Shown: piece after piece, positions 18,024 through 26,373 of the stretch
How the letters are laid out: each line of letters opens with the position of its first letter
Position numbering within the stretch: the first letter of the stretch is position 1
Origin: Planococcus sp. CP5-4_YE
GTDB taxonomy: Bacteria; Bacillota; Bacilli; Bacillales_A; Planococcaceae
DNA length: 64,000 nucleotides
NCBI RefSeq assembly: GCF_019042655.1
Contig: NZ_JAHPZO010000014.1
Coordinates: forward strand, 16,682-80,681
Direction: 5' to 3'
Notes under the pieces: model-generated
Database searches by the model: none
Told to the model about the DNA's origin: nothing
Seen by the model: the letters and a program-made list of their open reading frames with translations, nothing else
Made by a program: the position numbers and the translations under genes

Positions 18024-18883
18024 TACATTTCGACCTCCCGGCGTTTATTGATATACACTTGAACAAGTGCGATGACCGCAACGATCAAGAAGAAAATGAT
18101 CGCTTTTGCCTGCGCATAGGCGAAGGCATTTTGCACGAACGCAGTCTTGAAAATTTCCATTGCGACCATTTCCGTCGAGTTGTATGGCCCACCTGCTGTC
18201 AGTGACAAGTTCTGGTCGTATAGTTTAAAAGTATTCGACAAGGTCAGGAACATGCTGACGGTAAAAGCCGGTGCGACGAGTGGAAAGATAATATAGCGAA
18301 AGCGCTGAATCGTCGAGGCGCCGTCAATTTCCGCCGCTTCAATCAATTCATTCGGCAAGCCTTCCAAATAAGCAATGTAGATGACCATAATGTAACCGGC
18401 CATTTGCCAGCTCATTAAAATGACTAAGCCCCAAAATCCGGTTTCCGTCGTTGACAGCCAAGCTTGCAAGCTCTCCATGCCGACCGCTTCGCCGACGCTC
18501 GCAAATACTTTCAGGAAAATGAACTGCCAGATAAAGCCGAGAATCAACCCACCGATCAAGTTGGGCATGAAAAAAGTCGTCCGAAGCAAGCTGCTCGTCT
18601 TGATCTTCGAAGTGACGATCAACGCGAGCGATAGCCCGATGAAGTTGATCAAGATGACGGATACGACAGAGAATTTCGTCGTGAACCAAAGCGAATCGAG
18701 AAAACGCTCATCAGTAAATAAGTTTATGTAGTTCTGAAAACCGACAAATTCGCCAGTTTGAATGCCGTTCCACGCTGTAAATGAATAGAATAAACCGAGC
18801 ACCATCGGCACGACAACGACAAGCCCGAGCGCCAACAATACAGGCGCTAAAAATAACCAATAGGATAAATCACGTGTACGCAT
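18023..18883 (-). CDS. ABC sugar importer permease, MsmF/MalF type
   Basis: A 286-residue permease with about six membrane segments; the N-terminal helix is SYWLFLAPVLLALGLVVVVP and the EAA loop reads PNELIEAAEIDGASTIQRFR. It is the first permease after the binding protein and pairs with the following MsmG-type permease. It belongs to the CUT1 family that imports di- and oligosaccharides. The context of alpha-glucosidases points to maltose, isomaltose or related glucosides. Confidence 0.9.
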   Translation of the reverse strand: MRTRDLSYWLFLAPVLLALGLVVVVPMVLGLFYSFTAWNGIQTGEFVGFQNYINLFTDERFLDSLWFTTKFSVVSVILINFIGLSLALIVTSKIKTSSLLRTTFFMPNLIGGLILGFIWQFIFLKVFASVGEAVGMESLQAWLSTTETGFWGLVILMSWQMAGYIMVIYIAYLEGLPNELIEAAEIDGASTIQRFRYIIFPLVAPAFTVSMFLTLSNTFKLYDQNLSLTAGGPYNSTEMVAMEIFKTAFVQNAFAYAQAKAIIFFLIVAVIALVQVYINKRREVEM

Positions 18884-18959
18884 AGTTTAGCCTCTCTTTC
18901 TAGTTAAGCCCCGAAACAAAACAAAGCAGCACAAGGGCTGCTCTGGTTTGATAGACAAG

Positions 18960-20264
18960 TTACTCGCCGCGGTCTGCTTCCCATGCGGCTTTTGCTGAAT
19001 CGACCACTTCGTCCCAGCTCGCTTCATCGCTCAAGTATTTCTGGATGTTGGCACCCAGTTCATCTTGGCCCCATCCAGTCGGATAGCCCATGAAGACCCA
19101 ACCGATTGTGTCGCCTGCTTCTGAAGCATCGTAAATTGTTTTGGACATCGGATCGGTAATTTTGGATGTGTCATATCCTTCGTATGCAGGAATGAATTTG
19201 AAATCTTCCAAAACGGCTGTTTTCCCAGCATCGGAAGTGTAGAGCCAATCAAGGAAATCTTTTGATGCTGTCACCACTTCTTCATCTTGGTTCGAGTTGA
19301 CGCCCCAATACATCGGTACGCCGACTGGCAATCCGCTTTCTTCCAAACCTTCTACTGGAATCGGCATCATGCCAACGCCGGAGTCTGCCAATTCCTGATC
19401 GATGCCGGCAATCGAACCATAAGCCCAGTTTCCTTGCTGGATAATCGCCACGCGCTCAAGTGAGAACAACTCCTCCACTTGTTGTGAATAGTCGAGGCTG
19501 ACTGTTGGTTGTTTGGAATATTCATTTTGAAGATCAAGGATTTTCTTGAAGCCTTCGCCATATTCAAAATCGATTGCTTCCGCATCATAGGCCGTCAATA
19601 CATTGCTATCAAATTCAGGCGCAATGAAGGTGTTTGACAAGTGAAGCCCTGTGACCCACGTTTCTTTCCCTGGCAAGGCAAAGACCGATTCAAGTCCAAG
19701 TTCGTCTTTTTTCGAATCGAGCGTTTTCACCGCTTCTTCTAAACTTGCGTAATCAGTAATGGAGGCGGCATCGATTCCCGCTTCCTCGAACAGGCGGGTA
19801 TTGTAGATGAATCCGTAGCCCTCCTGGTTATATGGCAATCCGAGCACTTCCGACTCAACTGTTACACCATCAAGCGTTCCTTCAAGAGCTGCATCTGCTG
19901 CTCCTGTATCAGACAGGTCTGTCAAATTGTCTTTCCAATCTGCTACATCCTGAGGACCGCCAATGTTGAAGATGGCTGGTTCGTTGCCTGAAGCAAAACG
20001 AGAACGAAGCGCAGCGCCGTAATCTTCGCCGCCACCGACTGTCGTGATCTCGATATTGACGTCAGGATTTTCTTCCTCATATTGCGCGACTACATCTTCA
20101 AACTGGTCTTTAAACTCCACTTTGAATTGGAAGATATCGACTGTTACTTGCTCACCGCCGCCTTCTGCTGTTGATCCGTCATCTCCTGAACTACACGCTG
20201 CTAGTGCCCCCGCTGACAATAAAACAGATGCCATTAACCCCTTGCTGAACTTTAATTCCTTCAC
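18960..20264 (-). CDS. ABC sugar importer substrate-binding lipoprotein, MsmE/MalE type
   Basis: A 434-residue extracellular solute-binding protein family 1 lipoprotein. The signal ends in the lipobox LSAGALAAC, followed by a Ser/Gly/Asp linker. A GTG start (VKELKFSKG) is preferred: GGGGGA lies just before it, and a longer reading from an ATG 13 codons upstream would run through the operator palindrome. The mature protein contains NIGGPQDVADW and a C-terminal acidic tail typical of CUT1 receptors. First gene of the operon, preceded by three LacI/cre-like sites. Confidence 0.92.
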   Translation of the reverse strand: MKELKFSKGLMASVLLSAGALAACSSGDDGSTAEGGGEQVTVDIFQFKVEFKDQFEDVVAQYEEENPDVNIEITTVGGGEDYGAALRSRFASGNEPAIFNIGGPQDVADWKDNLTDLSDTGAADAALEGTLDGVTVESEVLGLPYNQEGYGFIYNTRLFEEAGIDAASITDYASLEEAVKTLDSKKDELGLESVFALPGKETWVTGLHLSNTFIAPEFDSNVLTAYDAEAIDFEYGEGFKKILDLQNEYSKQPTVSLDYSQQVEELFSLERVAIIQQGNWAYGSIAGIDQELADSGVGMMPIPVEGLEESGLPVGVPMYWGVNSNQDEEVVTASKDFLDWLYTSDAGKTAVLEDFKFIPAYEGYDTSKITDPMSKTIYDASEAGDTIGWVFMGYPTGWGQDELGANIQKYLSDEASWDEVVDSAKAAWEADRGE

Positions 20265-20285
20265 TTGAACTCCCCCTTTGAGTTG

Positions 20286-20305
20286 TTGTGCAAACGATTG
20301 CACAA
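20286..20305. promoter_or_regulatory. LacI-type operator palindrome in the importer operon leader
   Basis: TTGTGCAA and TTGCACAA form a perfect inverted repeat around ACGA, 22-41 bases upstream of the GTG start. The core GTGCAAACG also appears in the upstream site at 20375. Probably bound by the operon-encoded LacI regulator; it also resembles a cre. Confidence 0.7.
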
Positions 20306-20332
20306 TAGAGCAGAAAAAAATGGAAACTCCTT

Positions 20333-20347
20333 GGTAAGCGTTTCCAA
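20333..20347 (-). promoter_or_regulatory. cre (CcpA) site of the importer operon
   Basis: Minus strand TTGGAAACGCTTACC matches the cre consensus WTGNAANCGNWNNCW at 14 of 15 positions. It differs by one base from the cre before yxjC. Position downstream of the promoter fits roadblock-type carbon repression. Confidence 0.7.
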
Positions 20348-20364
20348 CTGATAATTAATAACAG

Positions 20365-20389
20365 ATTATCACAATGAAAACGTTTGCAC
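20365..20389 (-). promoter_or_regulatory. Extended -10 promoter with overlapping LacI/cre-like site
   Basis: Minus strand: GTGCAAACGTTTTCA (20375-20389), then TGTGATAAT, an extended -10. The operator-like site occupies the -35 region, so a bound repressor would block polymerase. No good -35 hexamer at 17-base spacing is seen, consistent with the extended -10. Confidence 0.5.
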
Positions 20390-20531
20390 AATCTATTTTT
20401 TAAATTTTTCAACTGTTTTTTTTGAAACTTGTATTTACCATCACAATCAAGCGTCCCATTTGCCCTGCAAAAGCTGTTCAACTTAGAAATTGATTGCAGG
20501 GCCTGGGAAACTTTTCAGCATAAACAGATGC

Positions 20532-21404
20532 TTACCTATCTAGAACGAGGAGCGCTGCCCCCAGCATGCCGGCATCATTTTCGAATTGCGCCACTTCCAC
20601 CGGTAATGGATTCAGCAGCACATTCGCCAAGTGGCGATTCAATTCATCGATCCAGGCCGCCGCCGATTCCGATACACCCCCGCCGATGATCAGCATGTCC
20701 ATATCGAAGATCGCCTGTAAGCTGCCGATATAAATCGCCAAGTCTTCGGTAAATGCAGCGACCAGCTTTTTCGCCCCGGCATCTGTTTTAGCCAGTTCGA
20801 ATAATTCCGGCGGCGTCACCGATAGACCTGCTTCACCTATTCGCCGGACGAGGGCAGTACCAGACACATACTGCTCCGCGCAGCCAAGCCGGCCACATGC
20901 GCAGCGCGCGCCGTTCGGATACAAAATCATATGGCCAAGTTCCGCAGCCCCGCCGTGCGTCCCGCCGCTCAACAGCTTGCCATCCCAGATGATGCCGCCC
21001 CCAAGCCCAGTGCCGAGCGTGATGCAGACGACACGGCCAAGCCCTGTTGCGGCGCCGAATGTCGCTTCAGCGAGCGCTGCGCAATTGGCATCGTTCTCCA
21101 CTTCCACATATCGCCCTGACGCTTGTTCTAATGGTGCTTTTACTTCTGTCCCGGTCCAGCCCGGCAGCATATCGCCGGCGAAAACGATGCGCCCTGCTTG
21201 CGGGTCGACAAATCCATGCGTCCCGATGCCGATTGCGGACACGTCGGGATGCTCCTTTAAAAATAACAGCACTTGACGTTCCAAATATGGATACAGTGGA
21301 AACTCCGTTTTTACTTGACGCTCTGCGAGTATCCGTCCTTCTCTATCGATAACGCCCATGCGGATTTTCGTTCCTCCAATATCTACCCCGATTACTGTGC
21401 TCAT
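20532..21404 (-). CDS. ROK-family glucokinase
   Basis: A 290-residue ROK sugar kinase: ATP-binding GVDIGGTKIRMG near the start, catalytic Asp in EVENDANCAALAE, glycine-rich TLGTGLGGGI, and the zinc motif CACGRLGC. It phosphorylates free glucose (possibly fructose or mannose) in the cytoplasm. The second ATG (MSTVIGVD) is chosen because GGAAGG stands nine bases before it, while it abuts the first ATG. It follows the third alpha-glucosidase by about 20 bases, so cleavage and phosphorylation are probably co-expressed. Confidence 0.88.
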   Translation of the reverse strand: MSTVIGVDIGGTKIRMGVIDREGRILAERQVKTEFPLYPYLERQVLLFLKEHPDVSAIGIGTHGFVDPQAGRIVFAGDMLPGWTGTEVKAPLEQASGRYVEVENDANCAALAEATFGAATGLGRVVCITLGTGLGGGIIWDGKLLSGGTHGGAAELGHMILYPNGARCACGRLGCAEQYVSGTALVRRIGEAGLSVTPPELFELAKTDAGAKKLVAAFTEDLAIYIGSLQAIFDMDMLIIGGGVSESAAAWIDELNRHLANVLLNPLPVEVAQFENDAGMLGAALLVLDR

Positions 21405-21425
21405 TCTCTCCATCCTTCCTTACAT

Positions 21426-23036
21426 TCATTCATCCATTTTGCCTTCTTTATCATGGAAGCATACAGCTTCATATGCTCTAAGCTGCATCGCATCTCGATG
21501 TTCTTGAGGCGGGTAATTGCTGATCAGCACCTTGCCCTTTGGAACCGGCAATTCGCGAGGCGTTTCGGAGAAATTGCAGTAAACCGTCAATTGCTCATCT
21601 GCCTTTTTCCGTGTGTACGCAAAAACTTCTTCGTCTTCCTGATACAATAATTCAAAATTGCCTTCTGTGATGACTGGCAAGTCTTTTCGGAACGCAATCA
21701 ATTTTTGGTAATAGCTGAAGACAGAATCTTCTTCATGCCGGTCTTCTGCATTGATTTCCGTATAATTCAGGTTGACGGAAATCCACGGCTGTCCTTTAGT
21801 AAAACCTGCATTTTCAGAAGCGTCCCAGTGCATTGGCGTTCTCGCATTATCACGGCCTTTTGCGTGAATTGCTTTCATAAGCTCCTCGTGCGCAATACCT
21901 TGTGCCCGCTTTTCTTTATACATATTTAAGGTTTCAATGTCCTGGTAATCATCAATGGCTGAAAATGCCACATTGGTCATGCCCAGTTCTTCCCCTTGGT
22001 AAATATACGGTGTCCCTTGCAGGAAATGAAGGCACGTGGCAAGCATTTTCGCCGATTGCTTGCGGTACTTTCCGTCATTTCCAAAGCGAGAGACGATGCG
22101 CGGCTGGTCGTGGTTGTTCCAATACAAGCTGTTCCAGCCTTTTTCGAAAAGCTCCACTTGCCATTTTTCCAGGTTTTCTTTTAAATCCGGAAGGTGCAGT
22201 GGCTGGAGCTCCCATTTTCCGCTTGGCCCCTGGTCCAGGTTCATATGTTCGAAAGTGAAAATCATGTTCAATTCATTGCGCCCAGGGCCCGTATACAACT
22301 TGGCATCTGCTGTTGCGGCGCCTGGCATTTCCCCGACTGTGACAATGTCGTAATCGGATAATACTTTTTCATTCATCTCCTGCAAAAATTCATGGACACG
22401 CGGGCCGTTGAAGAAGTGTGGCGTACCATCGCCATTGATGCCGTCCGGGAAATCCTGGTTTTTGGAAATCATATTGATGACGTCCATGCGGAAACCATCG
22501 ACCCCTTTATCGAGCCACCAGCGCATCATTTGATACACTTCATGTCGCAGCTCTTCGTTCTCCCAGTTCAGATCAGGCTGCTTCTTGGAGAACAGATGCA
22601 AGTAGTATTGCTGCCTCTTTTCATCGAACTGCCAAGCCGGACCGCTGAAGAAAGAGCGCCAATTGTTCGGCTGATCTTTCCAGATGTAATAGTCAGGGTG
22701 CTCCGTGAACCAATTGTGCTCGTCAGACGTATGATTGACGACCAAATCCATGACAAGGCGCATCCCACGCTCGTGAATGCCTTCAAGCATGCGGTCGAAA
22801 TCGTCCATCGTCCCGAATTCCTGCATGATCTTTTGGTAATCGCGGATGTCATAGCCATTGTCATCATTCGGTGAATCGTAGACGGGCGATAGCCATAACA
22901 CATCGACCCCAAGTTCCGCCAGATAATCCAGCTTGCTGATGATTCCTTGAATGTCGCCGATTCCGTCACCGTTGGAATCCATGAAACTTCTCGGATAAAT
23001 TTGATATACAACTGCTTTCTTCCACCACTCTGTCAT
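21426..23036 (-). CDS. GH13 alpha-glucosidase, copy 3
   Basis: A 536-residue GH13 enzyme with QIYPRSFMDSNGDGIGDIQG, nucleophile Asp in GFRMDVINMISK, acid/base Glu in TVGEMPGA and NNHDQPR. These motifs differ from copies 1 and 2 (RMDVIN rather than RVDAIN, GEMPG rather than GEAN), a pattern seen in trehalose-6-phosphate hydrolase (TreC/TreA) and dextran glucosidase (DexB). The start MTEWWKKAVV follows a GGCGAG ribosome site. It heads a two-gene unit with the ROK kinase. Without a trehalose PTS gene nearby the substrate stays open. Confidence 0.86.
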   Translation of the reverse strand: MTEWWKKAVVYQIYPRSFMDSNGDGIGDIQGIISKLDYLAELGVDVLWLSPVYDSPNDDNGYDIRDYQKIMQEFGTMDDFDRMLEGIHERGMRLVMDLVVNHTSDEHNWFTEHPDYYIWKDQPNNWRSFFSGPAWQFDEKRQQYYLHLFSKKQPDLNWENEELRHEVYQMMRWWLDKGVDGFRMDVINMISKNQDFPDGINGDGTPHFFNGPRVHEFLQEMNEKVLSDYDIVTVGEMPGAATADAKLYTGPGRNELNMIFTFEHMNLDQGPSGKWELQPLHLPDLKENLEKWQVELFEKGWNSLYWNNHDQPRIVSRFGNDGKYRKQSAKMLATCLHFLQGTPYIYQGEELGMTNVAFSAIDDYQDIETLNMYKEKRAQGIAHEELMKAIHAKGRDNARTPMHWDASENAGFTKGQPWISVNLNYTEINAEDRHEEDSVFSYYQKLIAFRKDLPVITEGNFELLYQEDEEVFAYTRKKADEQLTVYCNFSETPRELPVPKGKVLISNYPPQEHRDAMQLRAYEAVCFHDKEGKMDE

Positions 23037-23112
23037 TTGCTCGCCTGCTTTCCTGAGGATATATTCATTTCTTTTCATCATACGGAAAATTGGAAAAGAA
23101 ACACAGAACTTT

Positions 23113-23147
23113 TTAAGTAAACCTTTATTAAAAGTAAGTTGACTTAA
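23113..23147. promoter_or_regulatory. BirA-type biotin operator before bioY
   Basis: TTAAGTAAAC and GTTGACTTAA form an inverted repeat with one mismatch and a 15-base spacer, the geometry of Bacillota BirA operators. It covers the -35 hexamer of the bioY promoter, so biotin-loaded BirA would repress uptake. Confidence 0.7.
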
Positions 23148-23167
23148 AATAATTTATTCTCTATACT
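23139..23167 (+). promoter_or_regulatory. Sigma-A promoter of bioY
   Basis: TTGACT (23139-23144), a 17-base spacer and TATACT (23162-23167), about 34 bases before the start codon. Confidence 0.75.
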
Positions 23168-23200
23168 CAATTTTAGTACATAGTAAGTGGAGGGTTTTTC

Positions 23201-23785
23201 ATGACAACTTCAGTAAGCAGATCCAGCAATCATTCGCGTACCTTAACACTCGTGCACATCGCCATGTTCGCAGCGCTCATGGCGATTGGCGCCAATATCT
23301 CTTCCTTCCTGATCGTCGGGGGCGTGCCGATTACTTTGCAGACGTTCTTCGCGGTGCTCGCCGGCATCCTGCTTGGCAAGCGTCTAGGCGCTGCATCGAT
23401 GATTGTCTACGCTGCAATCGGACTTGCCGGCGTCCCGGTCTTCGCCAAGTTTTCGGGTGGAATGGACACCTTGATCTCGCCGACATTCGGCTTTATCGTG
23501 TCTTACATCTTCACCGCTTTTGCAGCAGGTTGGATCGCGGAGAAAATGCCTTCCAAAAAAGGATTTATCTTCGCGGCTCTTGTAGCGACAGCCGTCAATT
23601 ACGTGTTCGGCACCAACTGGATGTACGCCGCCTATAAACTATGGTTTGCTGCGCCGGAAGGCTTCACTTACGGCATGGCATGGGCTTGGATGGCGGTTCC
23701 GCTTCCAAAGGACGTGCTGCTCGCTATTTTCGCCGGCTTGTTCGGCTTCCGGATCCAACCCATTATTAATAAATACTTGCCTTAA
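23201..23785 (+). CDS. bioY: Biotin transporter S-component BioY
   Basis: A 194-residue membrane protein with about six helices. The N-terminal LTLVHIAMFAALMAIGANI and the QTFFAVLAGILLGKRLGA region are typical of BioY, the substrate-binding part of ECF biotin transporters; PLPKDVLLAIFAGL near the C-terminus is also conserved. A GTGGAGGG site precedes the ATG. It stands alone, so it must use shared ECF energising components encoded elsewhere or work solo. A BirA-type operator overlaps its promoter, which supports biotin as the substrate. Confidence 0.93.
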   Translation: MTTSVSRSSNHSRTLTLVHIAMFAALMAIGANISSFLIVGGVPITLQTFFAVLAGILLGKRLGAASMIVYAAIGLAGVPVFAKFSGGMDTLISPTFGFIVSYIFTAFAAGWIAEKMPSKKGFIFAALVATAVNYVFGTNWMYAAYKLWFAAPEGFTYGMAWAWMAVPLPKDVLLAIFAGLFGFRIQPIINKYLP

Positions 23786-23791
23786 CAGGAA

Positions 23792-23828
23792 AAGCCAATT
23801 GCCGGAATTTCGGCAATTGGCTTATTTT
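23792..23828. terminator. Bidirectional terminator between bioY and panE-like gene
   Basis: GCCAATTGCCG/CGGCAATTGGC perfect stem (23794-23804, 23811-23821) followed by TTATTTTTG on the plus strand; the minus strand has a weaker T run. Confidence 0.85.
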
Positions 23829-24778
23829 TGTACGCTCGGTTCATCCACGCGCAGCTTGTAATTTTGTTCGATTATGCGGATCAACCCGGCCAGGCTGGCA
23901 TTGACGGGCGTTTCGATTCCGTGTTTTCCCCCCAGCTTCACGATGCCTCCATTGATGACATCGATTTCCGTCTGGCGCTTCTTCAAAATATCCATGAGCA
24001 TCGATGATTTATTGCCGCCGATATCTTGCCGGCCCATTCTCAAGCATTCTTCAACAACTGCCTCCACGTCCGCATCCACTCCTTCCGCACGGGCGACGAG
24101 CACCGCTTCTGCCGTAACCGCCCGCAGCAAGTTCTCCCCTTCCGGCGTATTGAGGATGTCTCCGTTCTTCAGACGGGTCAGTGCTGTGACAGAATTGAAA
24201 GCGGCATTGACGAATAATTTATTCCAAATGACCGCGTTGACATCCGTAGACACTTCCGTTTTCATGTCTGCTTGGCTGAGTCTTTCCGCAAAAGCTTCGA
24301 GCGTCTTGCTGGCAGTGCCTTCTTCGACATTGCCCAAATAGTTTATGCCCCAGCCCCTGTGCAGAATCGTGCCATCGTGTTCAACGCTCGCACCGTGACC
24401 GAGTGTTCCGGACACGACAGTGTTCTTTGGAAACAGTTGCTGGATGGTGTCGGCGTTGCCGATGCCATTTTGCATCGTGACGATCACCGTGTCCTCAGAC
24501 AGCTTGCCGCGCAGCTTCCCGAGCACTGCTTCGTTGGCCTGGGCTTTCAACAGGACGAGTAGAATGTCCGCCTGCTCGTCGGCTTTCAAGTCTTGTACGA
24601 TTTCCAGATTGATTTGCGTAACCGAATTATCTTTTTCGACGATGCGCAAACCTTGCTGATTGATGGTTTCCACGTGGCTATTCAAGCGATTGTACAGGCA
24701 GACGTCTTCCCCGCTTGCCTTCAATTTTCCGCCGGTAAGACACGCCATCGCGCCTGCTCCAGCAATTAAAATCTTCAT
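23822..24778 (-). CDS. 2-dehydropantoate 2-reductase family protein (PanE/ApbA)
   Basis: A 318-residue ketopantoate reductase: N-terminal NADP motif MKILIAGAGAMACLTGGKL, the central NGIGNADTI loop, lysine in WNKLFVNAAFNSVTAL, and the C-terminal SSMLMDILKKRQTEIDVINGGIV. It reduces 2-dehydropantoate to pantoate in coenzyme A synthesis. GGAGGAGG precedes the chosen start; 31 upstream codons are out of family. Bacillota often carry several PanE paralogues, so a different 2-keto acid substrate is possible. Confidence 0.88.
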   Translation of the reverse strand: MKILIAGAGAMACLTGGKLKASGEDVCLYNRLNSHVETINQQGLRIVEKDNSVTQINLEIVQDLKADEQADILLVLLKAQANEAVLGKLRGKLSEDTVIVTMQNGIGNADTIQQLFPKNTVVSGTLGHGASVEHDGTILHRGWGINYLGNVEEGTASKTLEAFAERLSQADMKTEVSTDVNAVIWNKLFVNAAFNSVTALTRLKNGDILNTPEGENLLRAVTAEAVLVARAEGVDADVEAVVEECLRMGRQDIGGNKSSMLMDILKKRQTEIDVINGGIVKLGGKHGIETPVNASLAGLIRIIEQNYKLRVDEPSVQK

Positions 24779-24902
24779 CCCATTCCTCCTCCATAGATGT
24801 CTGTTTCCTTTCTTTACTATACCAAAAAGAAGCTGTTCCGAAAGGCCATGAATCCTCTCCCTCCCGAACAAAGCTGTATTACATTCATAAAAAGAGGATG
24901 AT

Positions 24903-25020
24903 ATTTAATCCGATAGCCGCTTTCGGGCCCGCAGGACGCGGGTCATGAAGCTGGCACGACAGGACGTCGCGTTGTTAGCTCTGTAACTTCGTGGCTCCTA
25001 CATCTGGATTTTTATCAGCT
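24903..25020. repeat. Structured intergenic sequence with two AGGAC hairpins, probable dispersed repeat
   Basis: The 338-base gap between the panE-like and YkvI-like genes holds CCCGCAGGACGCGGG (24928-24942) and CGACAGGACGTCG (24957-24969), two hairpins that both expose AGGA in the loop, followed by G+T-rich sequence. No open frame. I believe similar stretches recur in Planococcaceae intergenic DNA, but cannot check here. Function unknown. Confidence 0.45.
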
Positions 25021-25036
25021 GGTGCTAAAATCGCAA

Positions 25037-25088
25037 AAAAAAAAACCACTGGAAAAGAATTAGTTATAATTTCTCCAGTGGTTTTATC
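25037..25088 (-). terminator. Terminator of the YkvI-like gene
   Basis: AAAACCACTGGA/TCCAGTGGTTTT perfect 12-bp stem (25042-25053, 25074-25085); on the minus strand it is followed by a run of about eleven T. Confidence 0.88.
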
Positions 25089-25116
25089 TTATAAGTTTGT
25101 GAGGTAACCTCTTTTA

Positions 25117-26199
25117 TTAGTTTGTTGCTTTGTTGTCTCGCTTGGCTTTGTCGTTTTTGCCCACTTTGCGGATATCCGCTAAGATCAATGCCCCGATCAA
25201 CAGCAAGCCGAGATAGCCGACTGCCGGGTACAGATAATTGACTAGTGACGTAAAGCCAACAAAGCTGAGCGCAAAAGCGATCAATCCGGCAATGATCACG
25301 AAAATCCGAAATTTTTTCGTTCCTATGTCCGCAAATCGCGCGGAGAACGACAGCAGCATACTTACAGCGGTATTGTAAATCATTGCAAAAATGACGACTG
25401 ACATAATGATGCCGAGGATCGGCGAAATGTCGTCCCCGATGGCAAGCATCGGCAAATCTGCTCCTCCGACGACGTCCACTTTAGCGAATATCGCCACGTA
25501 GCTGAGTAAAATTAAAGCCCCGAATATTAATCCGCCAATCAATCCGCCCCGTGCTGCCACTTTCTCGTCTTGTTCAGCTCCGCCCATGACGAGCGACATC
25601 GACGCACCGAGCGCAATGGCTAACGACACGTAATTGATTGCTGATAATAGCCAAAACGGTGTGGCAGAAAGCTGCTCTTTTGCCACTGGATCGAGTGCAC
25701 CAAAACTGCTGTCCATCGTAAAGACACTATAAACTGTAATCCCAATTACCATCAAAATAAGAAATGGTGTAATGCTGGAAATAACAGTAATCACTTTTTT
25801 AACGTTCATCATGATTGTGATGATCACAAGCACAATCATTAGACTACGCCCAAATGCCGGTGCCAGGTCGAATTGTTGGGAGAAGATGGAGCCAGCTCCT
25901 GCTATCATAACCACTAAGACTCCAAACAAGGTCAAAATCAATGTATAATCGATTACTTTTCCGAGCCACTTCCCGCTAATACGGTAGACCACGTCTTCAT
26001 GCGAAGTCGTTTGCATACGGCTTCCGAGACGTGTCAAAATCATTCCGATATAACCGAATAATGCGGTAGCGACCAAGACGCCGCCTATACCCCAATATCC
26101 ATAACTAGTAAAATATTGCAAAATCTCTTGTCCTGAAGCGAAGCCAGCGCCGACGACAATTCCGATAAAAGCACTGGCTATTTTCAAGCTTCTTCTCAT
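25117..26199 (-). CDS. YkvI-like membrane protein, APC-superfamily transporter
   Basis: A 360-residue protein with about ten hydrophobic segments. The opening SLKIASAFIGIVVGAGFASGQEILQYF is characteristic of the YkvI family, Na+-coupled-type transporters of the amino acid/polyamine/organocation superfamily (GAGFASGQE is the unwound first helix). The C-terminus is short and lysine-rich. It is monocistronic. Substrate is unknown in the family. Confidence 0.82.
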   Translation of the reverse strand: MRRSLKIASAFIGIVVGAGFASGQEILQYFTSYGYWGIGGVLVATALFGYIGMILTRLGSRMQTTSHEDVVYRISGKWLGKVIDYTLILTLFGVLVVMIAGAGSIFSQQFDLAPAFGRSLMIVLVIITIMMNVKKVITVISSITPFLILMVIGITVYSVFTMDSSFGALDPVAKEQLSATPFWLLSAINYVSLAIALGASMSLVMGGAEQDEKVAARGGLIGGLIFGALILLSYVAIFAKVDVVGGADLPMLAIGDDISPILGIIMSVVIFAMIYNTAVSMLLSFSARFADIGTKKFRIFVIIAGLIAFALSFVGFTSLVNYLYPAVGYLGLLLIGALILADIRKVGKNDKAKRDNKATN

Positions 26200-26373
26200 A
26201 AAATCCTCTCCCTTTTCCTGATGGTGATTACCATAGATGCTTATAAAAATGTGTTTTATGTAGATATTTTTTCATACCCTTAGTATGGGGGGGATCAAAC
26301 AAATCCTTGCATTTCGCGGCCTTTTCGCTTATTCTTCCTTATTAGTAATAGAAGCTGAAAGGCGGAGAGAACA

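Noticed and set aside
20462..20502. GCCCTGCAA/TTGCAGGGC stem near the importer promoter as terminator of the ROK kinase gene
   Set aside because: No T run follows on the minus strand and the loop is 23 bases; left unassigned.
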